Below are positions 8,786 through 18,335 of a stretch of 64,000 nucleotides of DNA, in pieces (positions within the stretch are counted from its first letter, which is position 1; every line of letters starts with the position of its first letter). Source of the stretch: GJ-E10 sp035625725 (GTDB taxonomy: Bacteria; Pseudomonadota; Gammaproteobacteria; Burkholderiales; Burkholderiaceae_F); NCBI GenBank assembly GCA_035625725.1, contig DASPPB010000028.1, forward strand, positions 28,835 to 92,834. The letters run 5' to 3'. The notes beneath the pieces are model-generated. The model searched no databases. It saw nothing but the letters and a program-made list of their open reading frames with translations, and had not been told where the DNA came from. The position numbers were made by a program, and so were the translations under genes.

Positions 8786-9535
8786 ATGCCCGCTGGAACG
8801 CCTTCGTTGCCGCAACGCAGTCCTGAGGTGCCCCGCCACGTTGCCATCATCATGGACGGTAACGGGCGCTGGGCCAAGGCGCGGCGCCTGCCGCGCGTGG
8901 CGGGTCATTCGCGTGGCGTCGAAACCGTGCGCACCGTGATTGAGGCCAGCATTTCCGCCGGTATCGAGTACCTGAGTCTGTTTGCGTTCAGTTCGGAGAA
9001 CTGGCGGCGTCCGGCCGATGAGGTCTCGGTGCTGATGCGTCTTTTTGTCAGCTCGCTGCAACGAGAAATCGACGCCCTCGTGCGCAACGGGGTGCGACTG
9101 CGCGTCGTCGGACAGATCGATGCATTCGAGGCTCGGCTGCAGGAACTCATCGCACGCGCGCAGGACCAAAGCGCGCACAACAGCCGGATGCACCTGACAA
9201 TCTGCGCAAGCTACGGCGGGCGCTGGGATATCGTGCAGGCCGCGCAGCGCCTGGTCACGCGCCACAAACCCGGCGACGAACTTCCGGGCGAGCAAGATTT
9301 TGCACGCGAGCTGTCGATGGCGTTTGCGCCGGATCCGGACTTGTTGATTCGCACCGGGGGCGAGCGACGCATCAGTAATTTTCTGATCTGGCAGCTCGCA
9401 TACGCGGAACTGTTCTTTACCGACGTGCTGTGGCCGGACTTTCAGGGCGAAGAGTTCGCCGCCGCGCTCGCCTGGTACGCGCAGCGCGAGCGTCGCTTCG
9501 GGCGCACGAGCGAGCAGCTCGTTCGTACCGGCTGA
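8786..9535 (+). CDS. uppS: Undecaprenyl diphosphate synthase (cis-prenyltransferase)
   Basis: Adds eight isopentenyl units to farnesyl diphosphate to make the C55 carrier for peptidoglycan and LPS. The 249-aa product has the catalytic HVAIIMDGNGRWA motif (Asp24), the FAFSSENWRRP loop and the C-terminal DLLIRTGGERRISNFLIWQLAYAE region, read here in parts. It is followed after 8 bases by cdsA. Confidence 0.96.
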   Translation: MPAGTPSLPQRSPEVPRHVAIIMDGNGRWAKARRLPRVAGHSRGVETVRTVIEASISAGIEYLSLFAFSSENWRRPADEVSVLMRLFVSSLQREIDALVRNGVRLRVVGQIDAFEARLQELIARAQDQSAHNSRMHLTICASYGGRWDIVQAAQRLVTRHKPGDELPGEQDFARELSMAFAPDPDLLIRTGGERRISNFLIWQLAYAELFFTDVLWPDFQGEEFAAALAWYAQRERRFGRTSEQLVRTG

Positions 9536-9543
9536 GCCGGGCG

Positions 9544-10389
9544 ATGCTGCGCACCCGCGTACTGACGGCATTGGTGCTGCTGCTCGCTTTGGCGAGCGCA
9601 GCCGCGGTGTCCCCGCAGGCGCTGTTGGCGTTGGGCGCGTTGTTTGTGGGTGTGGCGCTATCGGAGTGGCTTCGCTTGAGCGGCATGCCAGCGGCGTTGG
9701 CGGCGTCCGTTGCGGCCGCGGCCGCCCTGGCCGGCTTCCTTTTCCAATGGTTTGGGGGGGCGCCCTCGGCCGGCGCGCTGGCCGCGATCTGCGCCGTATC
9801 TTGTGCGGTCTGGGTGGGCATCGGCGTGTTGCTGGTGCAGGCCCAGCGCGGTGGGGTACAGCTGCAAAGCACAATGCTCGTTGCCGGCGCGTTGTTGCTG
9901 GCGGGCAGTGCGTGGCTCGCTTTGGTCGAGTTGCTCCGGCAGGGGCTCGTATGGACAGTCTCGGTGCTCGCGCTGGTTTGGCTCGCGGATATTGCGGCAT
10001 ATTTTTGCGGTCGGGCGTTTGGCGTGCGCAAGCTCGCTTCGCGCATCAGCCCGGGCAAGACCTGGGCCGGTGTGTGGGGTGCCGTAATTTCGGTAATCGC
10101 GGTGGCCGAAGCGCTGCGCTGGCTCTGGCCGCTGGTGCCGCTGTGGTCGACCCGCATACTGATCGCCGCTCCCATCCTTGGCATCGGCGTGCTGGTGGCC
10201 GTTGTGGCCTTGAGCATCGTTGGGGATCTCTTTGAGAGCCTCGTCAAGCGTCAGGCAGGCGTCAAGGACAGCGGCACCATACTCCCGGGGCACGGTGGGG
10301 TCTGGGATCGGATCGACGCGACCCTGCCCAGCCTTCCCTTTGCGGTGCTAAGCCATTGGACCTTTGCGGGCGGGTGGAACCATGGATGA
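9544..10389 (+). CDS. cdsA: Phosphatidate cytidylyltransferase
   Basis: Inner-membrane enzyme that makes CDP-diacylglycerol from phosphatidate and CTP. The 281-aa product is almost entirely hydrophobic, with about seven or eight membrane helices. It carries the C-terminal CdsA signature region (SISPGKTWAGVWG-type block, then VGDLFESLVKRQAGVKDSG and LPGHGGVWDRIDA). The ATG at 9544 is preferred because upstream in-frame codons lie inside uppS. The last 8 bases overlap dxr. Confidence 0.95.
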   Translation: MLRTRVLTALVLLLALASAAAVSPQALLALGALFVGVALSEWLRLSGMPAALAASVAAAAALAGFLFQWFGGAPSAGALAAICAVSCAVWVGIGVLLVQAQRGGVQLQSTMLVAGALLLAGSAWLALVELLRQGLVWTVSVLALVWLADIAAYFCGRAFGVRKLASRISPGKTWAGVWGAVISVIAVAEALRWLWPLVPLWSTRILIAAPILGIGVLVAVVALSIVGDLFESLVKRQAGVKDSGTILPGHGGVWDRIDATLPSLPFAVLSHWTFAGGWNHG

Positions 10390-11611
10390 TGTGCCGCGCC
10401 GCGAGGCAACCGAAGGCGGGCCGCGAGGCGTCTCGATTCTGGGCGCGACCGGCTCCATCGGAGCAAGCACTCTTGACGTGATTGCGCGCCACCCGGGGCA
10501 GTTCCGGGTCGTGGCGCTGACAGCTCATCGCAACACCGCCGCCTTGGTGGCCCTGTGCATACAGCACCGGCCCCGGTTTGCCGTGATCGGAGATCCCGCC
10601 CTGGAGGCGCAGCTGCGCGCCGAGTTGCACCAGGCGAACGTGCCCACGCAGGTGCGCAGCGGAGTGCAGGGATTGCTCGAGGCGGCGCGTTGCGAAGACG
10701 CGGCCATTGTGGTGGCTGCGATTGTCGGTGCGGCCGGCCTGCTGCCCACGATCGCGGCCGCGCGCGCGGGCAAGCGCCTGCTGCTGGCCAACAAGGAGGC
10801 GATCGTCTGCGCCGGTGTCTTGTTGCTCGATGCGGTGCGCGCCGGCGGCGCCACGCTGCTGCCGCTCGATAGCGAACACAACGCGATTCACCAGTGTCTG
10901 GCCGGCGCGCGCTCCCGAGACGGGGTGCGCCGGCTCATCCTGACCGCATCGGGTGGTCCATTTCGCGGGCGCCAGGATTTTTCTGGCGTGACGCCGGAGC
11001 AGGCCTGCGCCCATCCCAACTGGCAGATGGGACGCAAGATTTCCGTGGACTCGGCGACCCTCATGAACAAGGGGCTGGAGGTCATCGAGGCAAGCTGGCT
11101 ATTCGGGTTTGCTCGCACCCAGATCGACGTGGTGGTCCATCCGCAAAGCGTTGTGCATTCCATGGTGGAATTTGGCGACGGCTCGGTGCTTGCGCAAATG
11201 GGGACGCCCGACATGCGCACGCCGATCGCCTACGCGCTGGGCTACCCACAGCGAATTGACAGCGGCTCGGAGCGACTCGATTTTCTGCGCCTCACGGCCC
11301 TGACCTTCGAGACCCCCGATATGGTGCGTTTTCCTTGTCTGGGGCTGGCCTACCAAGCGCTTGAGTCCGGCCCCGTGGCCAACATCGTGTTGAACGCCTC
11401 CAATGAAATGGCGGTCGAAGCATTTCTGGAGCGCCGTTTGGCGTTTACGGGAATCGCGCCCGTCATCTCGGAGACTCTGGACGCGATTTCGCCCGGCGTA
11501 CCCGACTCGGTCGAAGACGTCTTGGCCATCGACGAAGTGGCCAGGGCCCATGCCCGAGCGCTGATCGCGCAGCACGCTCCGTCAGGCCTGCGCCGCGATG
11601 CATTACGATGA
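10382..11611 (+). CDS. dxr: 1-deoxy-D-xylulose 5-phosphate reductoisomerase
   Basis: Second step of the MEP isoprenoid pathway (also called ispC): NADPH-dependent conversion of DXP to MEP. The 409-aa product shows the N-terminal dinucleotide motif ILGATGSIGASTLDVI, ANKEAIVCAG, the metal-binding LPLDSEHNAIHQ, SGGPFRGR, and the HPNWQMGRKISVDSATLMNK region. The ATG lies inside the end of cdsA, so translation is coupled. It supplies precursors for the uppS product encoded upstream. Confidence 0.96.
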   Translation: MDDVPRREATEGGPRGVSILGATGSIGASTLDVIARHPGQFRVVALTAHRNTAALVALCIQHRPRFAVIGDPALEAQLRAELHQANVPTQVRSGVQGLLEAARCEDAAIVVAAIVGAAGLLPTIAAARAGKRLLLANKEAIVCAGVLLLDAVRAGGATLLPLDSEHNAIHQCLAGARSRDGVRRLILTASGGPFRGRQDFSGVTPEQACAHPNWQMGRKISVDSATLMNKGLEVIEASWLFGFARTQIDVVVHPQSVVHSMVEFGDGSVLAQMGTPDMRTPIAYALGYPQRIDSGSERLDFLRLTALTFETPDMVRFPCLGLAYQALESGPVANIVLNASNEMAVEAFLERRLAFTGIAPVISETLDAISPGVPDSVEDVLAIDEVARAHARALIAQHAPSGLRRDALR

Positions 11612-11649
11612 GGCTGCATGCACTATGGTGATGAGGCACTGACCGAGCG

Positions 11650-12993
11650 ATGGATCTGATTACAACGATTTTGGCCTTTCTTTTGGCGCTGGGAATCTTG
11701 ATCGTCGTGCACGAGCTGGGGCACTTTTGGGTCGCGCGCTGGTGCGGCGTCAAAGTGCTGCGGTTCTCCGTGGGATTTGGGCGGCCGCTGTATCGATGGG
11801 TGCGCGGTGCGGATCGTACCGAGTGGATCATCGCGGCAATTCCCTACGGCGGGTATGTGAAGATGCTCGACGAAAACGAAGCCGATGGCACGCCGGTGCC
11901 TGCGGCGGAGCTTCCGCGTGCATTCAACCGCCAGCCGGTTGGCAAGCGTGCCGCCATCGTTGTGGCGGGACCTGCGGCCAATCTGCTGTTTGCCGTCTTG
12001 CTCTACTGGGCGGTCAACGTCATCGGCACACTCGAGCCGCTCCCGGTTCTGGGGCCGCCACCGCAAGATTCTCCGGCGGCCGAAGCGGGTCTGCAAGACG
12101 GAGATCAGGTGCTCGAGTTCGACGGGCAGCGGCTTCGCACGTGGAGTGATCTGCGCTGGGCGTTGTTGCGGGCAGGCATCGCGGGCAAGGTCGCGAACCT
12201 TACGGTCCGCGACCTGCAAGGCGTCGAGCGAACGCTGCGCCTGGACCTCTCGTCGGGTCGCACGGAGGATGTGGATGACACGTGGTTTGAGCGGGTCGGT
12301 GTGGTGCGCGGAGCCGGCGCGTCGATCGTTCGCGGTCTTGTCGCGGGGGAAGTGGCTGCGAAAGCGGGTTTGGCCGTTGGCGATCGAATCGTGTCCATCG
12401 ACGGCGTCGCCGTGCGCAGCGCGACCGAGGTCACCAAGCGCGTGCGCGCAAGCGCTGGCAGGTTGCAAACATGGGAATTGGAGCGAGACGGCGTGCTGCA
12501 GCGGCGCACGCTCACACCCGCCGCTTTGACGCTTTCCGACGGCCAGACGATCGGTCGCGTGGGCGTGGACTTTCTTGAACTGCAGTCGATTCGCTATCCG
12601 CCCGTGGAAGCTCTGGGGAGAGCGGCCTCGCGCACTTGGGACACCAGCGTGTTTTCTTTGCGCATGGTCTGGCGCATGGTGGAGGGTCGCGCGTCGTGGC
12701 GCAATTTGTCCGGACCGGTGAGCATCGCCGATGTGGCCGGGCAAACGGCTCGCATCGGGCTCGTTGCGTATCTGAGCTTTCTTGCTTTGGTTTCAATCAG
12801 CCTTGGCGTCCTTAATCTGCTGCCAATTCCGGTGCTCGATGGCGGTCACTTGCTGTACTATGCGGTTGAGATTGCAAAGGGCAGTCCACCGTCGGTGCGC
12901 ACGGTGGAACTGGCGCAGCGCGTTGGAATCGGCATGTTGATCCTGCTAACCGCTCTTGCCCTATTCAACGATCTGACGCGCCTGCTTTCCTGA
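11650..12993 (+). CDS. rseP: RIP metalloprotease RseP (site-2 protease)
   Basis: Inner-membrane zinc protease that cleaves anti-sigma-E after DegS and so activates the envelope stress response. The 447-aa product has HELGH (His21, Glu22, His25) in the first transmembrane helix, two PDZ domains in the middle (around PAAEAGLQDGDQVLEF and EVAAKAGLAVGDRIVS), and the second zinc-site segment LLPIPVLDGGHLL near the C-terminus. It sits just before bamA, as in most proteobacteria. Confidence 0.96.
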   Translation: MDLITTILAFLLALGILIVVHELGHFWVARWCGVKVLRFSVGFGRPLYRWVRGADRTEWIIAAIPYGGYVKMLDENEADGTPVPAAELPRAFNRQPVGKRAAIVVAGPAANLLFAVLLYWAVNVIGTLEPLPVLGPPPQDSPAAEAGLQDGDQVLEFDGQRLRTWSDLRWALLRAGIAGKVANLTVRDLQGVERTLRLDLSSGRTEDVDDTWFERVGVVRGAGASIVRGLVAGEVAAKAGLAVGDRIVSIDGVAVRSATEVTKRVRASAGRLQTWELERDGVLQRRTLTPAALTLSDGQTIGRVGVDFLELQSIRYPPVEALGRAASRTWDTSVFSLRMVWRMVEGRASWRNLSGPVSIADVAGQTARIGLVAYLSFLALVSISLGVLNLLPIPVLDGGHLLYYAVEIAKGSPPSVRTVELAQRVGIGMLILLTALALFNDLTRLLS

Positions 12994-13050
12994 CCCCGAG
13001 TGCCGCGTCGTCGGCCCAAACGAAAAAGAATCGCGACGGATTTCGGTTTC

Positions 13051-15351
13051 ATGCGCCGTACTACCAAAAGGTTCGGCGGTGCGCAGCGTTTGCGTGCCGC
13101 GATTTTGGCGGCCCTCGTTGGAGGCGGCAGCACCGCGTTCGCTCAAGAGTTCGTGATTCGCGACATCCGGGTCGAGGGAGTGCAGCGCACCGAGACCGGT
13201 ACGGTCTTTAGCTATCTGCCGCTGCACGTTGGCGACCATTACGATCCTTCCAAAGGCGTCGCGGCGGTCCGGGCCCTGTACCAGACGGGCCTCTTTAAGG
13301 ACATCCGGATCGAAGCCGAAGGTGATGTGCTCGTTGTTTTCGTAGAGGAGCGCCCCACGATCGCGGCCGTCGAAATCACGGGCATGAAGGAATTTGACAA
13401 GGACGCCGTAAGAAAATCGCTCAAGGAAGTCGGTCTGACCGAGGCGCGGGTCTACGACCGTTCGCTTCTGGATCGAGCCGAGCAGGAACTGAAGCGACAG
13501 TATCTAACTCGTGGCCTCTATGGCGTGAAGGTGACCACGACGGTCACGCCCGTGGAGCGCAACCGAGTCAACGTGGCAATTGCCATCGACGAAGGGGAGA
13601 TGGCGAAAATCCGCGCCATCCAGTTCACCGGCAACAAGGTTTTTTCCGACAAGACCCTGCGCGAACAGATGGAGTTGTCGACGCCCGGCTGGTTCACTTG
13701 GTACACGAATAAGGACAAGTACGCGCGGCAGAAACTGCAGGCCGACGAGGAAACGCTGCGTTCCTATTACCTGGCCCGCGGGTATTTGGACTTCAGCATC
13801 GAGTCGACACAGGTCACGATCAGCGAGGACAAGAAGGACATCTACATCACGATCAACATCGTCGAGGGCGAGCGCTACACAATCTCCGGCGTCAAGGTCG
13901 CCGGCGAAACACTCGGCCTGGACGAGGAATTCAAGAAGATGATCGACGTAAAGCCGGGCGACATCTATAACGGCGAGCGCATGACCGCGATCGCCAAGCG
14001 CATGACCGATCGCCTAAGTGTCTTGGGATATGCGTTTGCCACCGCCAACCCGGTGCCGGAAGCCAACAAGGAGAAACGCGAGGTCGCATTTACCTTTTTG
14101 ATCGATCCGGGCCGCAGGGCGTACGTGCGCCACGTGAACATCAGCGGCAATGCGCATACCCGCGACGAAGTGATCCGCCGCGAGATTCGCCAGTTCGAAT
14201 CGGCTTGGTACGACGCGGACAAGGTGCGACTGTCGCGCGATCGCATCGACCGCCTGGGTTTTTTCGAGAAAGTCGAGGTCGAGACGCCGGCGGTTCCCGC
14301 GACCCAGGATCAGATCGACGTCAATTACTCCGTCAAAGAAAAGCCCAACGGCACCATCCAGGCCGGCGCCGGGTTCAGCAGCACGGAACACCTCGTTTTG
14401 AGCGGCTCCTACACGCAGCAGAACGTTTTTGGGACGGGGCACGCCGTCAGCGTTCAGGTCAACACGAGCTACGCGACGCGCACCGTTGCGCTGACACACG
14501 TGGACCCGTACATGACCCAGGACGGAATCAGCCGCACCGACGAGGTCTACGAACGCCGCTCCAATCTCTCGCGCTTGAACCTGGCTACCGTCGATATCGG
14601 CACGAAGGGGTTTTCCGAACGTTTTGGCATGCCCTTTACCGAGTTCGACACCGTGTTTCTGGGCCTGGGAATCGAGGAAAACGACATCACCCTGAGCACG
14701 AACAGCCCGTTGCGATACATCGACTACGTCAACGAAGTCGGCAGCACGGCGGCGGGTTTGATCGCTTCGGCGGGTTGGGCGCGCGACAATCGCGACAACG
14801 TGATTGCGCCCACGCGCGGCAACTACCAGCGCGCGTTCTTGGAAGTGGGCACACCGATCTTGGATCTGCAGTACTACAAGGTCACGTACCAATATCAGCA
14901 GTATGTGCCGCTGCCCAACCGCTTCACCTTGGCGTTTAACGGACAGACGGGCTACGGCAACTCCTACGCTGGCACGACGTACCCGATTTTCAAGAATTTC
15001 TACGCCGGCGGCATTGGCAGTGTGCGCGGCTACGAAGCCGGAACCTTGGGTCCGCGCGACACCAATGGCAACCCCCTGGGAGGCACGAAAGAGCTCAACG
15101 GTTCGGTGGAGGCTCTGGCGCCATTGCCGGGCGCAGATCGATCCCTGCGCGGCCTGGTTTTCCTCGACGCGGGCGACGTCTGGGGTTCGGACCAAGCCGT
15201 TTTGCTCTCTCAGCTACGCTACGGAACGGGCTTTGGCATCGCCTGGGTCTCGCCGGTCGGCCCGCTCAAGCTCAGCCTGGCATTCCCAGTCCACCGTCAG
15301 CCGGGGGACTTCATCCAGCGCTTCCAGTTCCAGATCGGAACCGGCTTCTAG
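13051..15351 (+). CDS. bamA: Outer-membrane assembly factor BamA
   Basis: Central subunit of the BAM complex that folds and inserts beta-barrel proteins into the outer membrane. The 766-aa precursor has a basic N-terminus, a hydrophobic core and a likely cleavage site after STAFA-Q. Five POTRA domains run from about residue 28 to 420. An Omp85 beta-barrel follows, with the VRGYEAG lid-lock motif and a terminal Phe. The ATG at 13051 is chosen because it begins the signal peptide; earlier in-frame codons add an unusual Arg/Lys-rich leader. Confidence 0.96.
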   Translation: MRRTTKRFGGAQRLRAAILAALVGGGSTAFAQEFVIRDIRVEGVQRTETGTVFSYLPLHVGDHYDPSKGVAAVRALYQTGLFKDIRIEAEGDVLVVFVEERPTIAAVEITGMKEFDKDAVRKSLKEVGLTEARVYDRSLLDRAEQELKRQYLTRGLYGVKVTTTVTPVERNRVNVAIAIDEGEMAKIRAIQFTGNKVFSDKTLREQMELSTPGWFTWYTNKDKYARQKLQADEETLRSYYLARGYLDFSIESTQVTISEDKKDIYITINIVEGERYTISGVKVAGETLGLDEEFKKMIDVKPGDIYNGERMTAIAKRMTDRLSVLGYAFATANPVPEANKEKREVAFTFLIDPGRRAYVRHVNISGNAHTRDEVIRREIRQFESAWYDADKVRLSRDRIDRLGFFEKVEVETPAVPATQDQIDVNYSVKEKPNGTIQAGAGFSSTEHLVLSGSYTQQNVFGTGHAVSVQVNTSYATRTVALTHVDPYMTQDGISRTDEVYERRSNLSRLNLATVDIGTKGFSERFGMPFTEFDTVFLGLGIEENDITLSTNSPLRYIDYVNEVGSTAAGLIASAGWARDNRDNVIAPTRGNYQRAFLEVGTPILDLQYYKVTYQYQQYVPLPNRFTLAFNGQTGYGNSYAGTTYPIFKNFYAGGIGSVRGYEAGTLGPRDTNGNPLGGTKELNGSVEALAPLPGADRSLRGLVFLDAGDVWGSDQAVLLSQLRYGTGFGIAWVSPVGPLKLSLAFPVHRQPGDFIQRFQFQIGTGF

Positions 15352-15414
15352 GCCGCGTGCCATGGTCGCTTCGGCTATGGCAAAATTGCGACTTCCGTTG
15401 TCTAAGGGTCATCG

Positions 15415-15927
15415 ATGAGACGTTCCGTATGGCTCGCGCCGAGCCTTTTCACCGGCTTGCTGGTGGCGCTCGCTCCGTACGCCCGCGCGGACGAGATCAA
15501 GATCGGGTATGTGAGCACCGAGCGCATCATGCGGGAGTCGACCGCGGCCAAGGAGGCGGAGAAGCGGCTGACGCAGGAGTTTGCCCGGCGCGACAAGGAA
15601 TTGCAGGAGCTCGGTGCGAAGCTCAAGGCGGCGGCGGACAAGCTCGATAAGGACAGTCCCATTCTGAGCGAATCGGATCGGGCGCGTCAGCAGCGAGATG
15701 TGCAGGAGATGGACCGCGACTTTCAGCGCCGCCGGCGGGAATTTCAGGAAGATCTGAACCAGCGCAAGAACGAGGAGCTGCAATCGCTGCTCGAGCGCGC
15801 CCAGCGCATTGTGCGGCAGATCGCGGAGCAAGAAAAATACGATGTCATCTTGCAAGATGCGGTATACGCCGGTCCGCGTGTCGACGTCACGGATAAGGTA
15901 TTAAAGACGCTCGATAGCGCAAAGTGA
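15415..15927 (+). CDS. skp: OmpH/Skp-family periplasmic chaperone
   Basis: Trimeric holdase that carries unfolded outer-membrane proteins across the periplasm to BamA. The 170-aa precursor has an N-terminal signal peptide ending around YARADE, then KIGYVSTERIMRES. Long charged helices rich in Lys, Glu, Gln and Arg form the tentacles. It lies 63 bases after bamA and 4 bases before lpxD, the conserved order. Confidence 0.93.
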   Translation: MRRSVWLAPSLFTGLLVALAPYARADEIKIGYVSTERIMRESTAAKEAEKRLTQEFARRDKELQELGAKLKAAADKLDKDSPILSESDRARQQRDVQEMDRDFQRRRREFQEDLNQRKNEELQSLLERAQRIVRQIAEQEKYDVILQDAVYAGPRVDVTDKVLKTLDSAK

Positions 15928-15931
15928 GCCG

Positions 15932-17062
15932 ATGGCGTCGGCTCGCACCGTCTCGGAGCTGTGCGATGCGGTCGCCCGCCTGACCGAAGGCCAGTTGACC
16001 GCGCGCATCATCGGCGATGCCGGGCTGCGCGTCGAGGCGGTGGCCAGCCTTGAGACGGCCGGTGCCGGGCATCTGGCGTTTTTGTCCAACGCGCGCTACC
16101 GCCAGCAGGCGCGGCACACCGCCGCTGGCGCACTCGTCCTTGCCGACGCCGACTGTCGCGAGCTTTTTCCAGAGGGTCGGACTCAAGGCACCCTGATCGT
16201 CTGCGATACACCGTACGCCTGGTACGCGTTTGCCGCGCAAGAGTTGTCCGCTCCCGAAGCCTTCGTGGCCGAACGCGCTGCCAGCGCCATCATCGACAGC
16301 AGCGCACGGGTCCATCCCCAGGCCCGGGTCGATGCGCTCGCGGTCATCGAGGAAGCGGCCACCGTCGAGGCCGGTGCCTGGATCGGGCCGGGCTGCGTGC
16401 TCGGTGGCGGCGTGCACATTGGCGCCGGCACGCGCCTGCACGGCGGTGTGCGCGTCTACCGGGGCTGCCGCATCGGGCAGCGCGGCATCATTCACTCGGG
16501 CGCCGTCATCGGCGCCGATGGCTTTGGATTTGCACCCTTCCGCGGACGCTGGGTCAAAATCCCGCAGTTGGGCATCGTGCGAATCGGTGACGATGTGGAG
16601 ATCGGTGCGAACACCACGATCGATCGGGGTTCGGCGGGCGACACGGTCGTTGGCGACGGCGTCAAGATCGACAATCAGGTGCAGATCGGACACAATTGCC
16701 GCATTGGTGCGCACACCGCCATCGCGGGCTGCGTAGGTGTTGCCGGCAGCACAATCATCGGGCGCGGCTGTCAGATCGGCGGTGCGGCCATGATCCAGGG
16801 ACACATCACCATCGCGGACGGCACGGTCATCAGCGGGGGGACGGTGGTCACGCACAGCCTGCACCGGCCCGACTTCTACACCGCGATCTTTCCCCTCATG
16901 CGCAATCGCGACTGGGAACGCAATGCGGCGCTGACGCGCCACCTGGTGGAGATGCGCGAGCGCATTCGGCGCTTGGAAGGCGCCAGGTCCGGGTCCGCGG
17001 GCGGCGCGGTGCCAGGCGCTGACACGATTTCCACCGATAACAAAACGGAACCGACGCCATGA
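15932..17062 (+). CDS. lpxD: UDP-3-O-(3-hydroxyacyl)glucosamine N-acyltransferase
   Basis: Third step of lipid A synthesis: transfers a hydroxyacyl chain from ACP to the 2-amino group. The 376-aa protein has an N-terminal uridine-binding domain (LETAGAGHLAFLSN), a long left-handed beta-helix of hexapeptide repeats, and a C-terminal helix. The catalytic His region is around LDNQVQIGHNCRIG-like sequence, read here as KIDNQVQIGHNCRIG. About 30 extra Ser/Gly/Thr-rich residues follow. The end overlaps fabZ by 4 bases (ATGA). Confidence 0.95.
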   Translation: MASARTVSELCDAVARLTEGQLTARIIGDAGLRVEAVASLETAGAGHLAFLSNARYRQQARHTAAGALVLADADCRELFPEGRTQGTLIVCDTPYAWYAFAAQELSAPEAFVAERAASAIIDSSARVHPQARVDALAVIEEAATVEAGAWIGPGCVLGGGVHIGAGTRLHGGVRVYRGCRIGQRGIIHSGAVIGADGFGFAPFRGRWVKIPQLGIVRIGDDVEIGANTTIDRGSAGDTVVGDGVKIDNQVQIGHNCRIGAHTAIAGCVGVAGSTIIGRGCQIGGAAMIQGHITIADGTVISGGTVVTHSLHRPDFYTAIFPLMRNRDWERNAALTRHLVEMRERIRRLEGARSGSAGGAVPGADTISTDNKTEPTP

Positions 17063-17544
17063 TGGATATCCGCGAGATTCTCTCGATGCTCCCGCACCGG
17101 TTTCCGATCATCCTGGTCGACCGGGTGCTCGAGTACGAGGCGGGCAAGCGCATCGTGGCGATCAAGAATATCTCGGCCAACGAGCCGGTGTTCACGGGGC
17201 ACTTTCCGCACTACCCCGTCATGCCCGGCGTTTTGATCCTCGAGTCGATGGCGCAAGCCGCGGCGATTCTGTTTTTTCTCAGTGCGGAAGACAAGGACAA
17301 GGCGCAAAGCGGCAACCTCCTGTATTACTTTGCCGGAATCGACAAGGCGCGCTTCAAGCGTCCGGTGGTGCCAGGCGACCAGATGCGACTGGAGATCGAG
17401 TTCGAACGGGAGTTACGCGGGATCGTCAAATTCGGCGCGCGCGCCTTAGTCGAGGGGCAGGTCGTGTGCGAGGCCGACCTCATGTGTGCCTATCGGTCTA
17501 TCGACCCGCCGGCGGGCAAAGCACCGCCTCCGGGAGCGGGCTGA
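17059..17544 (+). CDS. fabZ: 3-hydroxyacyl-ACP dehydratase FabZ
   Basis: Dehydrates 3-hydroxyacyl-ACP in fatty-acid elongation and competes with LpxA/LpxD for the same hydroxyacyl-ACP pool. The 161-aa hot-dog-fold protein has LPHRFPIILVDRV and the catalytic GHFPHYPVMPGVLILESMAQ (His and Glu). The first ATG overlaps the lpxD stop; a second ATG follows immediately. Its TGA shares a base with the lpxA start. Confidence 0.96.
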   Translation: MMDIREILSMLPHRFPIILVDRVLEYEAGKRIVAIKNISANEPVFTGHFPHYPVMPGVLILESMAQAAAILFFLSAEDKDKAQSGNLLYYFAGIDKARFKRPVVPGDQMRLEIEFERELRGIVKFGARALVEGQVVCEADLMCAYRSIDPPAGKAPPPGAG

Positions 17545-18335
17545 TGGCGCAACTGCACTCCAGCGCCATCGTCGACCCGAAGGCGCAGCTCGGCGAGGAC
17601 GTGCGCGTTGGACCTTTCAGCATCATCGGCGCCGGCGTGCGCGTGGGCGAGGGCACCGAAATCGGTTCGCATGTCGTGCTCGCGGGCAACACGACGATCG
17701 GCCGGAACAACCGAATATTCCCTCATAGTTCCATCGGAACGATTCCGCAGGACAAGAAGTACGCCGGCGAAGACACGCAGCTGATCATCGGCGACGGCAA
17801 CACGATCCGCGAGTTTTGCCTGATCAACACCGGGACGCTCCAGGGCGGGGGCGTCACAAGGATCGGATCAGACAACTGGATCATGGGTTACACGCACTTT
17901 GCCCACGACTGCACGATCGGCAGCCATACGATCATCGCCAATGGAGTGCAACTGGCCGGCCATGTGCGGGTCGATGACTGGGTGGTCATCGGAGGCACGG
18001 CGGTCGTACATCAGTTTGTGCGGCTGGGCGCGCACAGTATGTGCGGCGGGGCTTCGGTTCTCGTGCAGGACCTGCCCCCGTTTACGGTTTGCAGTGGTTA
18101 TCCGGCGCGGCCCCATGGAGTTCACGTCGAGGGCCTGAAGCGGCGGGAGTTTCCCCCCGAAAGCGTTGCTGCCTTGCGACAAGCATATCGCATCGTCTAC
18201 CGGGAAAATCGCGCACTGGCCGACGCGCTGCTTGCGCTTGAGGCGCTGATTCGGGAACTGCCGGACGCCTGCGCAGCGCCCGTGCGTACCTTTGTGGAGT
18301 TTCTGGCGGCGCCGGGTCGGGGCATTATTCGTTGA
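17544..18335 (+). CDS. lpxA: UDP-N-acetylglucosamine O-acyltransferase
   Basis: First step of lipid A synthesis: hydroxyacyl-ACP to the 3-OH of UDP-GlcNAc. The 263-aa protein is a hexapeptide-repeat beta-helix starting HSSAIVDPKAQLGEDV. It has the GTIPQDKKYAGE block, the catalytic region MGYTHFAHDCTIG, and a helical C-terminus. The TGATG overlap with fabZ decides the start; a longer in-frame reading inside fabZ is rejected. Confidence 0.96.
   Translation: MAQLHSSAIVDPKAQLGEDVRVGPFSIIGAGVRVGEGTEIGSHVVLAGNTTIGRNNRIFPHSSIGTIPQDKKYAGEDTQLIIGDGNTIREFCLINTGTLQGGGVTRIGSDNWIMGYTHFAHDCTIGSHTIIANGVQLAGHVRVDDWVVIGGTAVVHQFVRLGAHSMCGGASVLVQDLPPFTVCSGYPARPHGVHVEGLKRREFPPESVAALRQAYRIVYRENRALADALLALEALIRELPDACAAPVRTFVEFLAAPGRGIIR

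Noticed and set aside
8045..10000. 651-codon open frame on the minus strand across frr, uppS and cdsA
   Set aside because: Antisense shadow of three well-conserved genes; composition is low-complexity Arg/Pro/Ala.
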